Shown here: piece by piece, positions 1 to 9,583 of the stretch
Position numbering within the stretch: position 1 is the stretch's first letter
Layout: each line of letters starts with the position of its first letter
Virus record (IMG/VR): IMGVR_UViG_3300027759_000158
Span: 1 to 42,772 of that record
Source of the DNA: a virus
Strand: one strand, 5' to 3'
DNA length: 42,772 nucleotides
Made by a program: the position numbers and the translations under genes
Notes under the pieces: generated by a model
Seen by the model: only the letters and a program-made list of their open reading frames with translations
What the model was told of the DNA's origin: nothing
Database searches by the model: none

Positions 1-3000
1 CGTAGGAAATCGGTTCAAGGAAAAGGTTGTTGATGTAGCTCAACGTGAGGTATCCGGATACAACGACAAGGTTAGCCCAGTCCATGAACCTAGCCTGGAA
101 TCCCTTGAGCCGGCTGTTACCTACGTCTAGGGAACCACGGATAAGATCTGCGACTTCTTCCTGCGCATCCTCGTTCAATCCTTCCTTCATCAACGCGACC
201 ATCATGTCGCTGAACTTCTTGCCGTCCGCTCCGAAGGCGCGGGCGATTTCTGCCTTCTTGACTGAAGAGTAGACGTAACGAGTGACAGTCTTGTCGATGT
301 CATCGTCCATGAATGCATCGGCGATGGCAGCTTCCTCGTCGGTAAAGGTGCGAGGGTCGGCATGATCTGGAAGGGTGGCTTGGCGGATTCCGGAGTCTCC
401 GAGCTTGACTTCGTCGAGGCGTCCGTTCTGCGCGCGCCAAGCCCAGTCTTCGGCCATCTTCTGGTAGTGGGCATCGTCCTTGGCGTCATGCTCCGCCTGT
501 AGGGCTGCAATCTGTTCATCGGCACGGTCGCGAGCGTCCTGCTGGTATTCAGCATCCGGCTTCACTCGGCGTCCTGCCTTCTGGTCTAGGTCTTTCTTGC
601 GAGCAGCCTCGGCATCTACGCCGGCGTTGATTTCATCGATTGCCTTGTTGAGAAGTCGCAGGTCGCGCTTCTGGTACATCTCCTTGGCTGCGTCGTAGAA
701 AGCCTGGAGATTCTCCTGGATCTTCTTGGAAGACCAGATGCGAGGGAAGTAGCCATCACCGGCGTCGCCGATATCCATGCCGGCTTTACGCTGGTAGTTC
801 AGCAAGTCCCTCATCATGCTGCGGAAATCAAGGACAGCCTGTCCAAGTTCGCCGGAAGGAAGAGGGTCTAGGCCGATGACGTAGCGGCGGAACTGCTTGT
901 CCCATTCCTTCCGCTGGTCGGCGTTCATCTTCGCGAATTCGTTGGCGAATCGGTTGATGATATTTGAATACTTGTTAGCGAACTGCGCGCGAATCTGCTT
1001 GATGCGCTGCGGAATCGAATTGCGGACAGCTTCCGTGACAGGCTTGCCGTCCGGACCGATGGTCGTGACTTCGGCGTCCGCGTCCGGTCCTGCCTTGGTG
1101 AATATAAGATTCGCCAATTTACGCATGGTAGGCGAATTGGGATTCTGGGAGACATGCTCCCACATCTTATCCGCTCGGCTGTCCAGGAACCGCATGGTGA
1201 CGATGGACATCGGGAATCGAGCGAGAACCTTGGCGCGATTCCACACGTCCTTCATCTGCTGCTTGGTCATCTTGCCGGCCATGCTCTTCGCCCAGGCGCC
1301 GAACTTGATGCCGGTCTTGACGATCAGCTTGGAGATGCGGTATGCCCAGGCAGACAAAGCCTGTGGGTTGATGGACAAGGCGCGGTTGCTTGGCTTGTCG
1401 TCCGGACCGAGCGTGTCTAGTTCCCATGCATCGAGAATCTTGGTGATACGCTCCATCAAGGTAACAGGATCGCCGTTAGCAGCTTCCTTTAAGTCGGCTG
1501 CCAGTTTCTTCTGTTTCTCGGTTACTGCACTCTTCGCAAGTTGCTTGGCCTTGTCTCTAGCGTACTTGGCTTCCTCGCGGAATGCAGGACCGGTCTTGGC
1601 GGCTAGCTTGTTGCCCTCTTCGGCGTCGCCCATGCGGACGGCGTCGAGGCGTTCAGCCAAAGCATCCCTCTCTCTATTAAGCTTACGAACCAAGTATTCT
1701 TGAACATCGGGAGGAGGAAGATCTTCTTTAGCCAAAGGTTCTCCGGTGACACCATCTTTAATTGGTTCATTGCCTTTGAACTGGTTGATTTGGCGATCAA
1801 GTTCACGAATCTTATCTTCGTAGAACTGGGCTAGTTCGGAGTTTGGTTGCGGCTTGTCCGGGTCGAACAGTCCTCCGCGATTGCGGCGCACCGGCGTAGT
1901 GATGTCCTTGGCCTGGTCTTCGGCATCCTGGCGAATCATGTCCGCCGCGGCGTTGGAAAAGTCGTTAGTCTTATTACCGGAATATTCCTGCCCATTGATT
2001 ACAAAGCGTTCATACTTACCATCGTGCCTCAAACGCAGAGTCTCGATAAATCCGCGCCAGCCATCTTTGGGCTTGTTCTCTATCGAGTAACTTTCGGTCA
2101 TGTTGCCGAGTTTGACGGTGACTCCGGTAGGGGAGATTGTAACAACAAGAGGAGCATAATTACCCTTCTGCTTCTCTTCCGTGGTGAAGCCGGTGTTATA
2201 AGCGATATCTGGATTGATGTCGCTTTGTGGTATAAGACCCTGCGCAAACAACGGATCGACATCCTTGTTCTTGATGGAAGGTCCGGTGGCATTCATCCAG
2301 GCAGGCCGGTTTCCGTCCATGATGTCTTTCTCCATCAACTTCGACAAAGGAGTTTCACCCTTTGGTGCGTAGTCACCCCTGTTCATCTGTTCCGTCGTTT
2401 CGGCGTCCGGCTTACCATAGTATCCTTCACCCGGCTTTAGCGTACGTTCGCTTGCCGCAATTGACTCGATTGAAGCAATGGTAGTTCCAAGCATAGACTC
2501 CATCTGCTTCTGCGAGATATTGAACGCCTTCATTACGGCGTCAAAGAACGTGCGAAGAAGGGTATGCTTGTATTCCGGGTCAGGGATGCTTGAAAGGATT
2601 CTTTGGACTTCCGGTTCAATGAGTGCGCCTACCATGAATTCAGCAAGATTTGACGCACGATAATCGATTCCCTCGTGCATAAGATCACCAGGCTTGAATC
2701 CTTTATCAGACTGCATCTTATCCGTGAACGCTACAAATGCACGACATAGGTTTCTCCACTCTGGATTAGAACCGTTCTTTGCGTAATCCCTGGCAACTTG
2801 AATTTCTTTCTCTGTCCTGGATTTCCCAACAAGCTTCTTTTGTCCTTTTGCTTTCTGCTCGGCTGTCGGCTCCATAGCTCTAGCCAATGCCTCGCGAAGG
2901 TCAGCCGGATATTTTGATACCGTAGCAGCATGTAGAATTTCTTCTACAGTAACAGCCTCTACGCTAACCCCTTCGTTCTGAAGGGCGCCGACGTAGATAA

Positions 3001-6000
3001 CCTCGTCGTATCTAAAAGGATGATCTCCATTTGGAAGATCGGTATTGTAATCAGTAACCTTATCAAGCGGCGCCCAATGTCCTCCATCGACATCTCCGCT
3101 AGTTACCTTTCGATCTAGCGACTTCTTATCTCCAACCTGTAGGATGATTTTAGCAATAGGAGCAAACACCCCATTCAAATCGATGATTTTCTGTAGAACC
3201 TGTCTTGCTGTTTTATTAGGTGCAAACCAGTCCTCACCTTCAAGCATGAAGTCGCCTAGCTTATCGTCGATATCTTCACGATTCTTGCCTTTTTCATCGT
3301 AGGAGAATGGCTTTCTTTCGTTACCAGTATCTGGCTGACTAGGTTTTCTTTGGTTTTTTGGTGCGTAATCTGCGCGGTTGTCGCTAGGCGTCTGCTCTTG
3401 GACTGGGGCGGCCGGCGTATCCTGGTAATCGTACTGCTCGTCTGGAGCGGTCGGGTCAATGGGGGCGACGCTCGGATCTACCGGAGCGTTTGGCTTGGCC
3501 GCCGGCTGACCGGACAGGATGCGTTCAATCTGCTCCTTGTTACTAGCGATACGGTCGTCCAGGTTCTTGGTCTTGCGACCTTCCTTGATGGCTTTCTCGC
3601 GCGCCTTCTGGTCGTTGATGACCTTGTTATGCAGTTGGCGGACGTCCTGCTTGAGGTTGCGGTTGAGGGCGTCAAAGCGGCGGTCGTTACGCGGATCGGC
3701 GGCAACAGGCGTACCAGACGGCTGGACTGGCGGGGTAGGCGCGCCGGACTTCTCCTTGCCCTTGAGGGCTTCCAGTCCCTGGCGTAGGCCAGAAACGAGC
3801 GACGGACGTGCGGGCTTTGCCCCGGGAGCGGGGGTTGCGGGGGCTGGGGTAGCAGGAGCAGGGGCAGGGGCTGGAGCGGGCGTAGCGGCTGCCGTAGGGG
3901 CAGGAGCAGGAGTCGGGGCAGGAGCAGGAGTCGCGTCAGCCTGCGGGGCAGGTGCGGCCTGTGGTGCAGGCGCAGGAGCAGGGGCAGGTGCGGCCGGTGC
4001 TGGTTGAGCGACTGGTGCAGGTGCTGCCTGGGCAACTGGAGCAGGGGCAGGGTCGCCAAGGAGCTGGGCGATGTTGGCTTTGATCTTCCTAATCTGCTCT
4101 TCTTTTTGGTCGGTCTTGTAATTCTTGGCCTTCATCTCCGCCAGCTTCTGCTGTTGCTCCAAGAGGAACTGGTAGGCGCGGCGTAGCTTGGACTTGGTGT
4201 CGCGATCCTGGTCATTGAACCGAGGGTCGTTGCGAGGATCGCTACCATCGTACGCGGGAGCGGGCGTAGGTGCGGGCGTGGCTGCCGTAGGCGTAGGCGT
4301 TGGTGCGGCTGCCGGAGCAGGCGCAGGTGCTGGGACGGCAGCCGCAGGTGCTGGCGTAGCGGCGGTAGGCGTGACTACAGGAGCAGGTGCGGCAGGTGCG
4401 GCTGCCGGTGCAGGGGTTGCAACAGGTGTAGCCGTAGGTGCAGGGGTTGCCTCAAGTTGAGCGGTGATGTCTCTGACTTGGTCGGTAGCAGCTTCAAATC
4501 CAGCGTTCTTACCATCAAGCGTAGCCTGCGCCAATCGGGCTGCTTCAAGCTTATCCGCGTTCTCTGGATCGTCTTTGAGGGCTGCATTGGCAGCCTCTAC
4601 TTCAAACTCGGCCTTTGCTTTTTCTGCTTCATAAGCAGATAGTACTTCATTGGCCGCGTTGAGTTGCTCTTGGAGGGCGATGGTAGGATCGACGGCAGGG
4701 TCAACAGCGGGAGCGGCAGCCGGGGCTGCGGCGGCAGCTGCCGGCGCGGGAGGTACAACCTCGCCGGCGATAGGTGCAGTAGGGGCGACCGGCGTAGGTG
4801 CTACAGGTGCAACCGGAGCGGCAGCGGGGGGAGGTTGAGCGGCAGCGGGCGGAGGTTGAGCAGCGCCAGCAGTAGGTGCAATTGGAGTAGGTTCATTGAC
4901 CATTCCAAGGCCGACCGTGTTGAGTCGAGCAGCGTCAGATGCGGCTGACCGACCATTCATACCTCCGGCTACAACATGACCGCCAACGTCTTCAGTACCA
5001 CCCATCGCTCCGCCAAGTAGCGCAGATAATAGGTAGTCCTGCGATCGACCCATGTCTCCTTTGGCTAGGTTTGCAGCAAGGGTAGTACCAACTTCTTCAA
5101 ATGCTTCCTTACCTCGTCCAATCAGCGCGCGTGAAAGCCACTTCTTTCCTCCAGGCAAAGCCTCCATTGCTCCGCCAAGACCAGTAACAGCAAGTCCTTC
5201 AACATTGGCTTCAAACCGAGCATCCTTCTTTCCTTGGACATATGCCTGGTCAAAGTTCTGCGGATCTTTCTGCGCTGCCTTAACCCATCCATCTACATCG
5301 GAAAGAACATCGACTCCGTTTTCTTCACCCCACTTTACGAGTTTCTCAAGGAGATTTGCGTCGTAAGAAGACCTAGCGGTATCAAGACCAGCTCCAGCAA
5401 GACCAGCCCACTTTGTAGCAGCCTGTCCGGCTCCGCCTCGTCGAGCTGCAGCAGCCATAACAGCGGCAGCTACAGCACCCCTTGCGGTTCCGGTTAGCGA
5501 TCCAGCAAAACCTTCCATAAGAACATCAACCGGAGCAGAAAAGAAAGCTTTGGTGGCATTCCATGTACCCTTGGCTTTATCAAATTCAGCCATTCCCTTG
5601 GTGGTACCTTGCGTAGACTTTAGAACTTGATTGGTATCATGGATTAGAAACTTTAACTTTTGAATTTCCTCGTCCAACTTAACGCCAACAACGCCAGGCT
5701 TAACACGTTGACCAAGTTCAACAGTATCATTTGGAGTAAGAGCGCGAAGATGGGTTCCAAACAACTTATTGAGATCATCTAGTTCAGCGTATTCATCTTG
5801 CGTAAAGCTTCCATATCCCATGCCCCACTTTTTGTTAAGTTCCTTTCTCCGCTCTTCAAGTCCTGGTTCACCTTGACTTGAGTAAAGGTTCTTGATGTTA
5901 AGTCGTCGTGCCAGTCCCTTATAAAGATCAGACTGGGTAGAACCAAACCAAGAGCGGGCAAACGAATCACCAATTGCATCAAAGAAAGGTTTGATAACAG

Positions 6001-6358
6001 GATCCTTTGGGCGGGTAGCACCAGTAGTGGTGTTGCCCATTCGGATACCAGGCTGCTGAAGGTTGGCATATCCTGGTGATTCAATGCCTTGTCCAAGTTG
6101 ACGTCCATCTCCTACCAATTCTTTAATTAACGAAACTCTATTCGGGTCAGTTACAGGGGTAACTGCTTGCGCGTTTGGCTGCTCGCCGGCAAAGGCTGCC
6201 GCTACGGTAGGCGCGCCGGTGACAGGCGTCGGCTTCTCGACCTGGACGACAGGCTGGTTGACGACAGGTTGCTCTGCCGGCGCGTCGAAGGCGTCGAAAG
6301 GATTTTCCTGCTTCTTGGGTGCAGGCGGGTCGAAAGCGTCGAAGGGGTTGGTTGCCAT
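1..6358 (-). CDS. Giant internal virion / polyvalent protein (C-terminus beyond window)
   Basis: The frame opened by the ATG at 6358 reads without a stop to the left edge, so at least 2,119 residues are present and the C-terminus is missing. Residues 4-10 and 19-25 are the repeat NPFDAFD. A Gly/Ala-rich helical region follows, then three Ala/Pro-rich linkers (about 493-568, 635-703 and 767-853) separate charged helical blocks. Two of those blocks start with DPRND(P/R)RF (near 706 and 886). Near 1139-1143 a zincin-like segment reads EEILH where active enzymes have HExxH. Further on lies a GYFPR segment (around 1870) of a kind I recall from other giant phage proteins. As last gene of the morphogenesis operon, in the position of T7 gp16, it is probably packaged and ejected into the cell. 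That role is inferred from position and size; no catalytic activity can be assigned. Confidence 0.85.
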   Translation of the reverse strand, partial: MATNPFDAFDPPAPKKQENPFDAFDAPAEQPVVNQPVVQVEKPTPVTGAPTVAAAFAGEQPNAQAVTPVTDPNRVSLIKELVGDGRQLGQGIESPGYANLQQPGIRMGNTTTGATRPKDPVIKPFFDAIGDSFARSWFGSTQSDLYKGLARRLNIKNLYSSQGEPGLEERRKELNKKWGMGYGSFTQDEYAELDDLNKLFGTHLRALTPNDTVELGQRVKPGVVGVKLDEEIQKLKFLIHDTNQVLKSTQGTTKGMAEFDKAKGTWNATKAFFSAPVDVLMEGFAGSLTGTARGAVAAAVMAAAARRGGAGQAATKWAGLAGAGLDTARSSYDANLLEKLVKWGEENGVDVLSDVDGWVKAAQKDPQNFDQAYVQGKKDARFEANVEGLAVTGLGGAMEALPGGKKWLSRALIGRGKEAFEEVGTTLAANLAKGDMGRSQDYLLSALLGGAMGGTEDVGGHVVAGGMNGRSAASDAARLNTVGLGMVNEPTPIAPTAGAAQPPPAAAQPPPAAAPVAPVAPTPVAPTAPIAGEVVPPAPAAAAAAPAAAPAVDPAVDPTIALQEQLNAANEVLSAYEAEKAKAEFEVEAANAALKDDPENADKLEAARLAQATLDGKNAGFEAATDQVRDITAQLEATPAPTATPVATPAPAAAPAAPAPVVTPTAATPAPAAAVPAPAPAPAAAPTPTPTAATPAPTPAPAYDGSDPRNDPRFNDQDRDTKSKLRRAYQFLLEQQQKLAEMKAKNYKTDQKEEQIRKIKANIAQLLGDPAPAPVAQAAPAPVAQPAPAAPAPAPAPAPQAAPAPQADATPAPAPTPAPAPTAAATPAPAPAPAPATPAPATPAPGAKPARPSLVSGLRQGLEALKGKEKSGAPTPPVQPSGTPVAADPRNDRRFDALNRNLKQDVRQLHNKVINDQKAREKAIKEGRKTKNLDDRIASNKEQIERILSGQPAAKPNAPVDPSVAPIDPTAPDEQYDYQDTPAAPVQEQTPSDNRADYAPKNQRKPSQPDTGNERKPFSYDEKGKNREDIDDKLGDFMLEGEDWFAPNKTARQVLQKIIDLNGVFAPIAKIILQVGDKKSLDRKVTSGDVDGGHWAPLDKVTDYNTDLPNGDHPFRYDEVIYVGALQNEGVSVEAVTVEEILHAATVSKYPADLREALARAMEPTAEQKAKGQKKLVGKSRTEKEIQVARDYAKNGSNPEWRNLCRAFVAFTDKMQSDKGFKPGDLMHEGIDYRASNLAEFMVGALIEPEVQRILSSIPDPEYKHTLLRTFFDAVMKAFNISQKQMESMLGTTIASIESIAASERTLKPGEGYYGKPDAETTEQMNRGDYAPKGETPLSKLMEKDIMDGNRPAWMNATGPSIKNKDVDPLFAQGLIPQSDINPDIAYNTGFTTEEKQKGNYAPLVVTISPTGVTVKLGNMTESYSIENKPKDGWRGFIETLRLRHDGKYERFVINGQEYSGNKTNDFSNAAADMIRQDAEDQAKDITTPVRRNRGGLFDPDKPQPNSELAQFYEDKIRELDRQINQFKGNEPIKDGVTGEPLAKEDLPPPDVQEYLVRKLNRERDALAERLDAVRMGDAEEGNKLAAKTGPAFREEAKYARDKAKQLAKSAVTEKQKKLAADLKEAANGDPVTLMERITKILDAWELDTLGPDDKPSNRALSINPQALSAWAYRISKLIVKTGIKFGAWAKSMAGKMTKQQMKDVWNRAKVLARFPMSIVTMRFLDSRADKMWEHVSQNPNSPTMRKLANLIFTKAGPDADAEVTTIGPDGKPVTEAVRNSIPQRIKQIRAQFANKYSNIINRFANEFAKMNADQRKEWDKQFRRYVIGLDPLPSGELGQAVLDFRSMMRDLLNYQRKAGMDIGDAGDGYFPRIWSSKKIQENLQAFYDAAKEMYQKRDLRLLNKAIDEINAGVDAEAARKKDLDQKAGRRVKPDAEYQQDARDRADEQIAALQAEHDAKDDAHYQKMAEDWAWRAQNGRLDEVKLGDSGIRQATLPDHADPRTFTDEEAAIADAFMDDDIDKTVTRYVYSSVKKAEIARAFGADGKKFSDMMVALMKEGLNEDAQEEVADLIRGSLDVGNSRLKGFQARFMDWANLVVVSGYLTLSYINNLFLEPISY

Positions 6359-6364
6359 TTAATG

Positions 6365-7720
6365 CTACTTCAGCACAGCTGCGGCAGCACCAACACCATA
6401 CTTCTCATCGAACTTCGTGGCAAGAGAAGGATTCTTCTTCAAGGCATCAATCGCACCTGCCGGAATGGCCGAGATATCAACCGTAGCCGGGGTGATGACA
6501 GGGGCCGGCGTAGAGCCAGCAGGTCCAGACCCGGCAGCGACGATGGCCGCCAGGGCTTCCGGAGCCTTAAAGCCTTCAAAGGTAATGGTTCCGTCTTCCT
6601 TCTTCTTCAAACCCCAGAATTGGTCCTTCGTGCCTTTGACCATGCTTCCAGTAATATTATGGTCGCTCTCGGACTTCTTCATAGCCGACATAACGTCCAG
6701 CTTGTCGCGGAGGATATACTCCATAGCGCGGTCCGTAAGGGACTTCTTCTGGGCAGGGTCTACCTGCTCCCAGGCGTTGGCTGAACCTAGGTTCTCGGCA
6801 AAGTCCTTGGCGTAGATTTCCTCGATTCCCTTGCGGACTACCAATTGCTTGGCCTGGTCGTTTAGACTTGTCCGGGCGGCGGTTGCGTCACCGTTAAGTT
6901 TATCAATATTGATAAGACCCTTAATGCGAAGGATGTTAGCATTGTTGAGCTTTGTCCGCTCTTCTCCGGTAAGGTTAGTAAGCTTGATCCTGGCCTGGCT
7001 TTCAGCGGTAGCGTTATTGGCAGCATTCTCAATCTTCCCGACGTTTGCTTCGGCAAGGTATTCAACGGCAACACCCTTCTGGCGAAGCAGGGCAATCTGG
7101 GCGTCGGTAAGGCGTCCCATGTTTGTTTCCCTGGTGCCGAGTAACTTAATCTTGGCTTGAGACTCTGCCGTATCCGTTGTGATTCGGTTCAAATCAACCT
7201 TGCCGGCTGGAGTCGTATCGACGATCTTGTAGTTACCATCAGCACCAAGCTGCGTAAGTACGCCTCCAGTAGAAGACGAACCGCCTGCAAGGGCTGCTGC
7301 GATAGACGTATTAAGCGATCCATCGGGATTAGTCGTCAATCGACGCATCATGTCACCCTTGTTGTAATCATCCAAGGCATTAGCCTGGCCTAGCAATGGG
7401 AGGGCGACATTGGGGTTGCCTGCGACAATGGCTTCGCGACCGCGATTCTCGTTAATGCCCTTGAAGATAGAAGCGACGGAGTTATCACGCGCAGCCCGCA
7501 TGGCTGCGATTTCTAGTTCGGAATACCCGGCAGCGCGAAGAGCAGATTCTCCAAGTGCCGTATTCTGATCTTCCTGTCCAGCCGCTCGCGCGTTGTTATA
7601 ACGAGCGGTTGATAGCATAGTAGCACCCTTGGCTTCAGCCTCTGGGTTGAACATCCCAGCCACGTTTTCGGCAGCCTTCGCCCAGTATGGGTCGCCCTGG
7701 ACAGATACTTTGTTAGACAT
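6365..7720 (-). CDS. Predicted internal virion protein, 451 aa
   Basis: Starts at an ATG overlapping the stop of the upstream gene (TAATG) and ends 6 bp before the giant gene. The sequence is Ala/Asn/Lys-rich and largely helical. It has an internal repeat of roughly 28 residues, one copy containing AESQAKIKL and the next AESQARIKL (near residues 185 and 240), suggesting a repeated helical rod. The C-terminal quarter has a Pro/Ala linker and a short end domain finishing GVGAAAAVLK. It sits where T7 has gp15, between gp14-like proteins and the giant protein, so an ejected core protein is the best inference. I recognise no enzymatic motif. Confidence 0.75.
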   Translation of the reverse strand: MSNKVSVQGDPYWAKAAENVAGMFNPEAEAKGATMLSTARYNNARAAGQEDQNTALGESALRAAGYSELEIAAMRAARDNSVASIFKGINENRGREAIVAGNPNVALPLLGQANALDDYNKGDMMRRLTTNPDGSLNTSIAAALAGGSSSTGGVLTQLGADGNYKIVDTTPAGKVDLNRITTDTAESQAKIKLLGTRETNMGRLTDAQIALLRQKGVAVEYLAEANVGKIENAANNATAESQARIKLTNLTGEERTKLNNANILRIKGLINIDKLNGDATAARTSLNDQAKQLVVRKGIEEIYAKDFAENLGSANAWEQVDPAQKKSLTDRAMEYILRDKLDVMSAMKKSESDHNITGSMVKGTKDQFWGLKKKEDGTITFEGFKAPEALAAIVAAGSGPAGSTPAPVITPATVDISAIPAGAIDALKKNPSLATKFDEKYGVGAAAAVLK

Positions 7721-8481
7721 TAGATTTTAAAGGGTTTGGGAAGACGGAAATTTAATCCGTTGTATCCTTGTGGTAGATTAAATCCAGAAAGGTCGATCAT
7801 CTGACCAGGGGCTTGTACTGGAGCAGCCGTGATTAGGCTAGGGGTTGCGGCAACCTCCGGCGCGGCATTCCACCATCCAGCACCAGCACCCATACCGACT
7901 ACGGATCCTGCCGTAGATAGTGCAGTACCTAGGGTCTTCAGACCTTCACCCTGGCGTGAAGCGGCTTCCAGTTCAATAGGAAGTACGTTAGACGAACCGC
8001 GCATAAAGTTTCCTACGGTGTTGAGTTGCTGTCCGGCCTTAATGTTGTTGATGGCGTTCTGGAACGTGACGTCATTGAACGACAAAAGGTTAGCCTTTGC
8101 TCGACCCTGCTGGGTTGCGTAGCCTAGGTTCTTATTGGCTGCCACGTCGCCCTCGGAAGCCATAACCGCGTTGACAGTCTGGTCGCCGGCTAGGTTTGCA
8201 CCAGTAGCCTCGATAGGCGCACGAACATCAGCCACGGCAGCATCAGAGGCAGCAGCACGTTGAGCAGCCGCGTCCGCCATGCCTTTGTCTGTGGCGTCCT
8301 TGCCGGACTTGTTAAGTGAGTCATCGACAACAGCATTAGCCTGGTCCTGGAATCCCTTCTGTCGGATACTTTCAGCGGTACGCGCACCAGCCATAGCCTT
8401 GGCTGCTCGACGAGCGCCTGCGGCTTGAGCGGCAGATCCTGCCGCCGTTAAGGCAAGGGCGAAGATTACTGGGTTGCACAT
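7720..8481 (-). CDS. T7 gp14-like internal virion protein with MC N-terminus
   Basis: 253 residues beginning MCNPVIFALALTAAGSAAQA, followed by a long Ala-rich helical stretch. The Met-Cys start followed by a hydrophobic Ala-rich segment recalls T7 gp14 (which starts MCW), a small internal protein thought to form the outer-membrane part of the ejection channel. The middle (about 25-150) is predicted helical; a Gly/Trp-rich segment lies near 200 and the C-terminus is loop-like. The start is 3 bp after the previous stop, and the stop shares a base with the next ATG. Assignment rests on the N-terminus and gene order. Confidence 0.72.
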   Translation of the reverse strand: MCNPVIFALALTAAGSAAQAAGARRAAKAMAGARTAESIRQKGFQDQANAVVDDSLNKSGKDATDKGMADAAAQRAAASDAAVADVRAPIEATGANLAGDQTVNAVMASEGDVAANKNLGYATQQGRAKANLLSFNDVTFQNAINNIKAGQQLNTVGNFMRGSSNVLPIELEAASRQGEGLKTLGTALSTAGSVVGMGAGAGWWNAAPEVAATPSLITAAPVQAPGQMIDLSGFNLPQGYNGLNFRLPKPFKI

Positions 8482-8484
8482 AGA

Positions 8485-8925
8485 TTAGAAACGGCCAGGG
8501 CCGCCGACTTCTTCGTATTGACCAGGTTTAATACCAAGTAGTTCGCCGACGGTAGGCTGGCGCTGGATGCGTTCCATTGGAGCATACTCATGGCGCATCA
8601 TATGCTGCGGAGCAATGCTCTGGATGCTGTCGCTAACAATAGGACCATCAAACTCTTCCTTGGAAATAGGAACCATTGGCATCTCCCTGGCAGGACCAAC
8701 CTGGCGGATACGCTGTCCAGTACGAGGGTCAAAAAGTTCAGAAATCTGACGAGCGGTCGCTTCAAATTGATTAGCGTATCGAGGATCGTTCTGACGAGGG
8801 TCGAACTGCGGTTGGGCTTGCCCCATTTGCGCGCCCAGTTGGCCGGCAGCGACAGCCTGCTGACCTGGAATGATGCCTGCGGCTTGTGCGCCGGCAATGG
8901 CCTGTTGAAATTGGGGAGTACACAT
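8485..8925 (-). CDS. Small virion-associated protein with MC N-terminus
   Basis: I start it at the ATG at 8925, giving MCTPQFQQ and 146 residues. This lies 4 bp after the preceding stop and matches the Met-Cys starts of both neighbours; a start 48 bp further upstream would overlap the preceding gene. Residues 1-40 are Ala/Gln/Gly-rich. Residues 42-50 read DPRQNDPRY, close to the DPRND(P/R)RF motif found twice in the giant protein, and a second FDPR occurs near 65. The C-terminal half is Pro/Met-rich and probably unstructured. Function unknown; location suggests an ejected or connector-associated component. Confidence 0.72.
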   Translation of the reverse strand: MCTPQFQQAIAGAQAAGIIPGQQAVAAGQLGAQMGQAQPQFDPRQNDPRYANQFEATARQISELFDPRTGQRIRQVGPAREMPMVPISKEEFDGPIVSDSIQSIAPQHMMRHEYAPMERIQRQPTVGELLGIKPGQYEEVGGPGRF

Positions 8926-8929
8926 AAAG

Positions 8930-9547
8930 TTAGTTTCCGACGACGCGGTTCTTGGTAGACGATCCAAGGCCAATGAATTCCTTGAACGGCTTTAGACCAG
9001 GACCGCCGGAGTAGTAACCAGCGTTCTGGGCAGCACCGAGCATTCCAGTAGTGTTGGCAAAGAGGTTAGCCACAGGGTTGAAAGCCTGCTGCTGTTCCAT
9101 GATACCGGCGGACCGGAGTGCGTTCTGGGCAGCCATCTCTGGGTCGGCAGTCATATTGACCTGCGAGATGAGGGCGTTACGTTGGTCTTCGACTGCCTGG
9201 CGAGCCTTGGTGGCTTCCGTGGTAGCACCTTCAGCTAGGGTCTGTCGGGCAAGGGCGTTGTCGCGCATCAGTACACCGCCCTGGCGAGCCTTCTCGCTGG
9301 ACTGGTCAAGGCCGGTGCGGGCAAGGCTGAATGCCAACTGGTCGCTGACCTGCTTGTACTGGTCATTAACCTGGGGGGTAGCAAAGTTCGTGTAAGCCTG
9401 TCCGCGACCCTTGAAGAATCCGTCATCAAACTTATCGAACTTTTGGTTGATGTTTCCAACACCCTGCTTGATGCGGTCCTGGCGCGCCTGCTCGTCCGCT
9501 CGCGCTTGAGCAGCTCCGCCGTCGCCGCCTCCTCCTCCGAAACACAT
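8930..9547 (-). CDS. T7 gp14-like internal virion protein, MCFGGGGG start
   Basis: 205 residues starting MCFGGGGGDGG, then a charged helical domain (about 15-150) with many Gln, Ala and Arg, and a Gly-rich end. The Gly-rich Met-Cys start followed by amphipathic helices is common in internal proteins or adaptors of podoviruses. It is the first of three successive genes starting Met-Cys. A 36-bp gap separates it from the GNAT-like gene upstream, and 4 bp from the next gene. Ejection-channel or core protein by synteny; no enzymatic motif seen. Confidence 0.75.
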   Translation of the reverse strand: MCFGGGGGDGGAAQARADEQARQDRIKQGVGNINQKFDKFDDGFFKGRGQAYTNFATPQVNDQYKQVSDQLAFSLARTGLDQSSEKARQGGVLMRDNALARQTLAEGATTEATKARQAVEDQRNALISQVNMTADPEMAAQNALRSAGIMEQQQAFNPVANLFANTTGMLGAAQNAGYYSGGPGLKPFKEFIGLGSSTKNRVVGN

Positions 9548-9583
9548 GTTATCGGACAGATCCTCCCATGTTCAGCTCTTGCT

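Noticed and set aside
897-1703. Plus-strand ORF of 268 residues within the giant gene region
   Set aside because: It mirrors the continuously open minus-strand frame; no leader, no plausible domain, and the composition is what the complementary strand of that gene gives.
3519-4460. Ala/Gly-rich plus-strand ORFs (GAGAGAG stretches)
   Set aside because: They arise from the complement of the Ala/Pro linkers of the giant gene.
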